A stretch of DNA of 7,122 nucleotides. It comes from a bacterium. GTDB taxonomy: Bacteria > Krumholzibacteriota > Krumholzibacteria > LZORAL124-64-63. Both the position numbers and the translations under genes were made by a program. Positions 6,415 to 7,122 of this stretch are shown piece by piece. The stretch lies in the NCBI GenBank assembly GCA_016873405.1, contig VGXH01000090.1:1-7122 (forward strand), given 5' to 3'. Below the pieces are notes generated by a model, which did not search any database, had not been told where the DNA came from, and was given only the letters and a program-made list of their open reading frames with translations. Within the stretch, counting starts at the first letter, position 1. Every line of letters begins with the position of its first letter.

Positions 6415-7122
6415 TCAATCCCCGAACGTGACGCCCGCGGCGATGGACCAGAAGCGGCCCTCGCGCGGCTCGGTGCCCGTCGCCTCGTGATGACGCCGCA
6501 CCACGAGCGTGAACACGTTCTCGCCGCCGCGCCAGCGCAGGCCCCCGCCGCCGTTCAGGCCGAGGTAGAGGTCATCGCCCAGGCACCAGCCGATCCCGAC
6601 CGTCCCGAACGGGCGCAGGCCGGGGCCCCGGCGGTGCAGGCGAACGTCCAGGCCGAGCGCGAACATTCGGCTGCGCAGCGCCAGATGGCCGCCGGCGGGC
6701 GGGTAGGGATCGTAGCTGTTCTCGTAGCGGTACAGTCCGCGCAGGTCGTGGTACTCGGCGAACGGACCCAGTTCGAGGTGGTCGCCGAACCGGCGCACGA
6801 CGCCGACGCGCACGCCCGGTCCGCGGCCGTCCTGCTCGGCGCCGTCGTCGAAGGACCAGGCGGCCTCCATGGCCAGGCGCGCGCGGCGGCTGCCGGCGCC
6901 GGTCACCGCGTCGTCGGGCAGGACCCCGCCGGCGGAATCCGCCGGCCACAGCTGGATCCACTCGCGCCCCAGCGCGCCGACGCCCGCGCCGATGCCGGCG
7001 CCGGTCAGCGCGCCGGCGGCGGCGCCCATCGCCCCGAAGGCGACGATGGGCGCCAAGTCGCTTTCGCTGTCCGAGAACACCGAGACGGCCGCGCCCGTCA
7101 GCAGGCCCAACCCGCAGACCCC
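6415..7122 (-). CDS. Glycine-zipper / beta-barrel-like envelope protein, paralogue 1 (5' partial)
   Basis: The frame is open through the right edge (first visible codons read GVCG), so the N-terminus is missing; 235 residues are visible. The TTG at 7110 is a formal start only, because the frame continues upstream into residues that align with the neighbour. The order of parts matches the neighbouring gene: a glycine zipper (GAMGAAAGALTGAGIGAG and flanks), the motif IQLWPAD, a strand RARLAMEAAW against RILVEAGW, then HLELGPFAEYHDLRGL against FELGPVMRYHGLGGL. It ends in a terminal strand WSIAAGVTFGD. The last part has many Tyr, Arg and Gly in alternating strands, as in outer-membrane barrels. 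By analogy with its neighbour, a signal peptide and small beta domain should lie just outside the window. Function is unknown. It is co-directional with the next gene and probably co-transcribed. Confidence 0.75.
   Translation of the reverse strand, partial: GVCGLGLLTGAAVSVFSDSESDLAPIVAFGAMGAAAGALTGAGIGAGVGALGREWIQLWPADSAGGVLPDDAVTGAGSRRARLAMEAAWSFDDGAEQDGRGPGVRVGVVRRFGDHLELGPFAEYHDLRGLYRYENSYDPYPPAGGHLALRSRMFALGLDVRLHRRGPGLRPFGTVGIGWCLGDDLYLGLNGGGGLRWRGGENVFTLVVRRHHEATGTEPREGRFWSIAAGVTFGD

Noticed and set aside
6338..6418. TTG start at 6418 for the 360-residue envelope protein
   Set aside because: It would add 20 Gly/Pro/Arg-rich residues before a clear signal peptide. The ATG at 6358 has its own GAGGAA ribosome site.
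4973..6490. A 505-codon plus-strand frame over the DUF2892 gene and the envelope gene
   Set aside because: It overlaps the DUF2892 gene in another frame and then runs antisense to a signal-peptide-bearing protein. It has no supporting ribosome site or domain.

Overview
The window is very GC-rich bacterial DNA, with strongly G/C-biased third codon positions and long spurious open frames opposite the real genes. It carries six protein genes, five on the minus strand and one on the plus strand. I see no rRNA, tRNA, CRISPR array, insertion sequence or phage gene. The gene content suggests a Gram-negative (diderm) bacterium: a membrane-bound O-acyltransferase with an exported SGNH-type partner, and two glycine-zipper/beta-barrel-like outer envelope proteins. 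The style resembles poorly cultured high-GC lineages of the Gemmatimonadota/Krumholzibacteriota/Eisenbacteria kind, but the sequence alone does not prove this.

Layout, left to right. (1) Positions 1-4849 hold a tight three-gene minus-strand operon, read right to left. It begins with an 830-residue polytopic membrane protein ending in a spermidine-synthase-like Rossmann domain (4849-2357). After 8 bases comes an AlgI-type MBOAT acyltransferase (2348-759). Its stop codon is embedded in the Shine-Dalgarno of an N-terminally anchored SGNH/AlgX-like protein (748 to beyond the left edge), which appears to start at a CTG codon. (2) Positions 4850-5066 are a divergent intergenic region with a plausible sigma-70-type promoter for the operon. 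(3) Positions 5067-5279 on the plus strand encode a small YgaP-type (DUF2892) membrane protein with a fresh-looking 18-bp in-frame tandem duplication. (4) Positions 5276 to the right edge hold two minus-strand genes that are diverged tandem paralogues of an exported protein: a glycine-zipper segment, a shared LWPxD motif and a C-terminal part that looks like a beta-barrel. The first of the pair is cut by the window edge.

How the genes may work together. MBOAT plus SGNH partner is the established arrangement for O-acylating an exported polysaccharide or cell-surface glycan, as in alginate acetylation. The MBOAT brings the acyl group across the inner membrane and the SGNH protein is the likely periplasmic transferase or esterase. 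The upstream fused membrane/spermidine-synthase-like protein is the unusual member. It keeps an SAM-type nucleotide-binding fold but departs from the known spermidine synthase signatures at several sites, so its reaction is open. The most interesting points are this three-gene combination, the CTG start with translational coupling, and the tandem paralogues of an uncharacterised envelope family.
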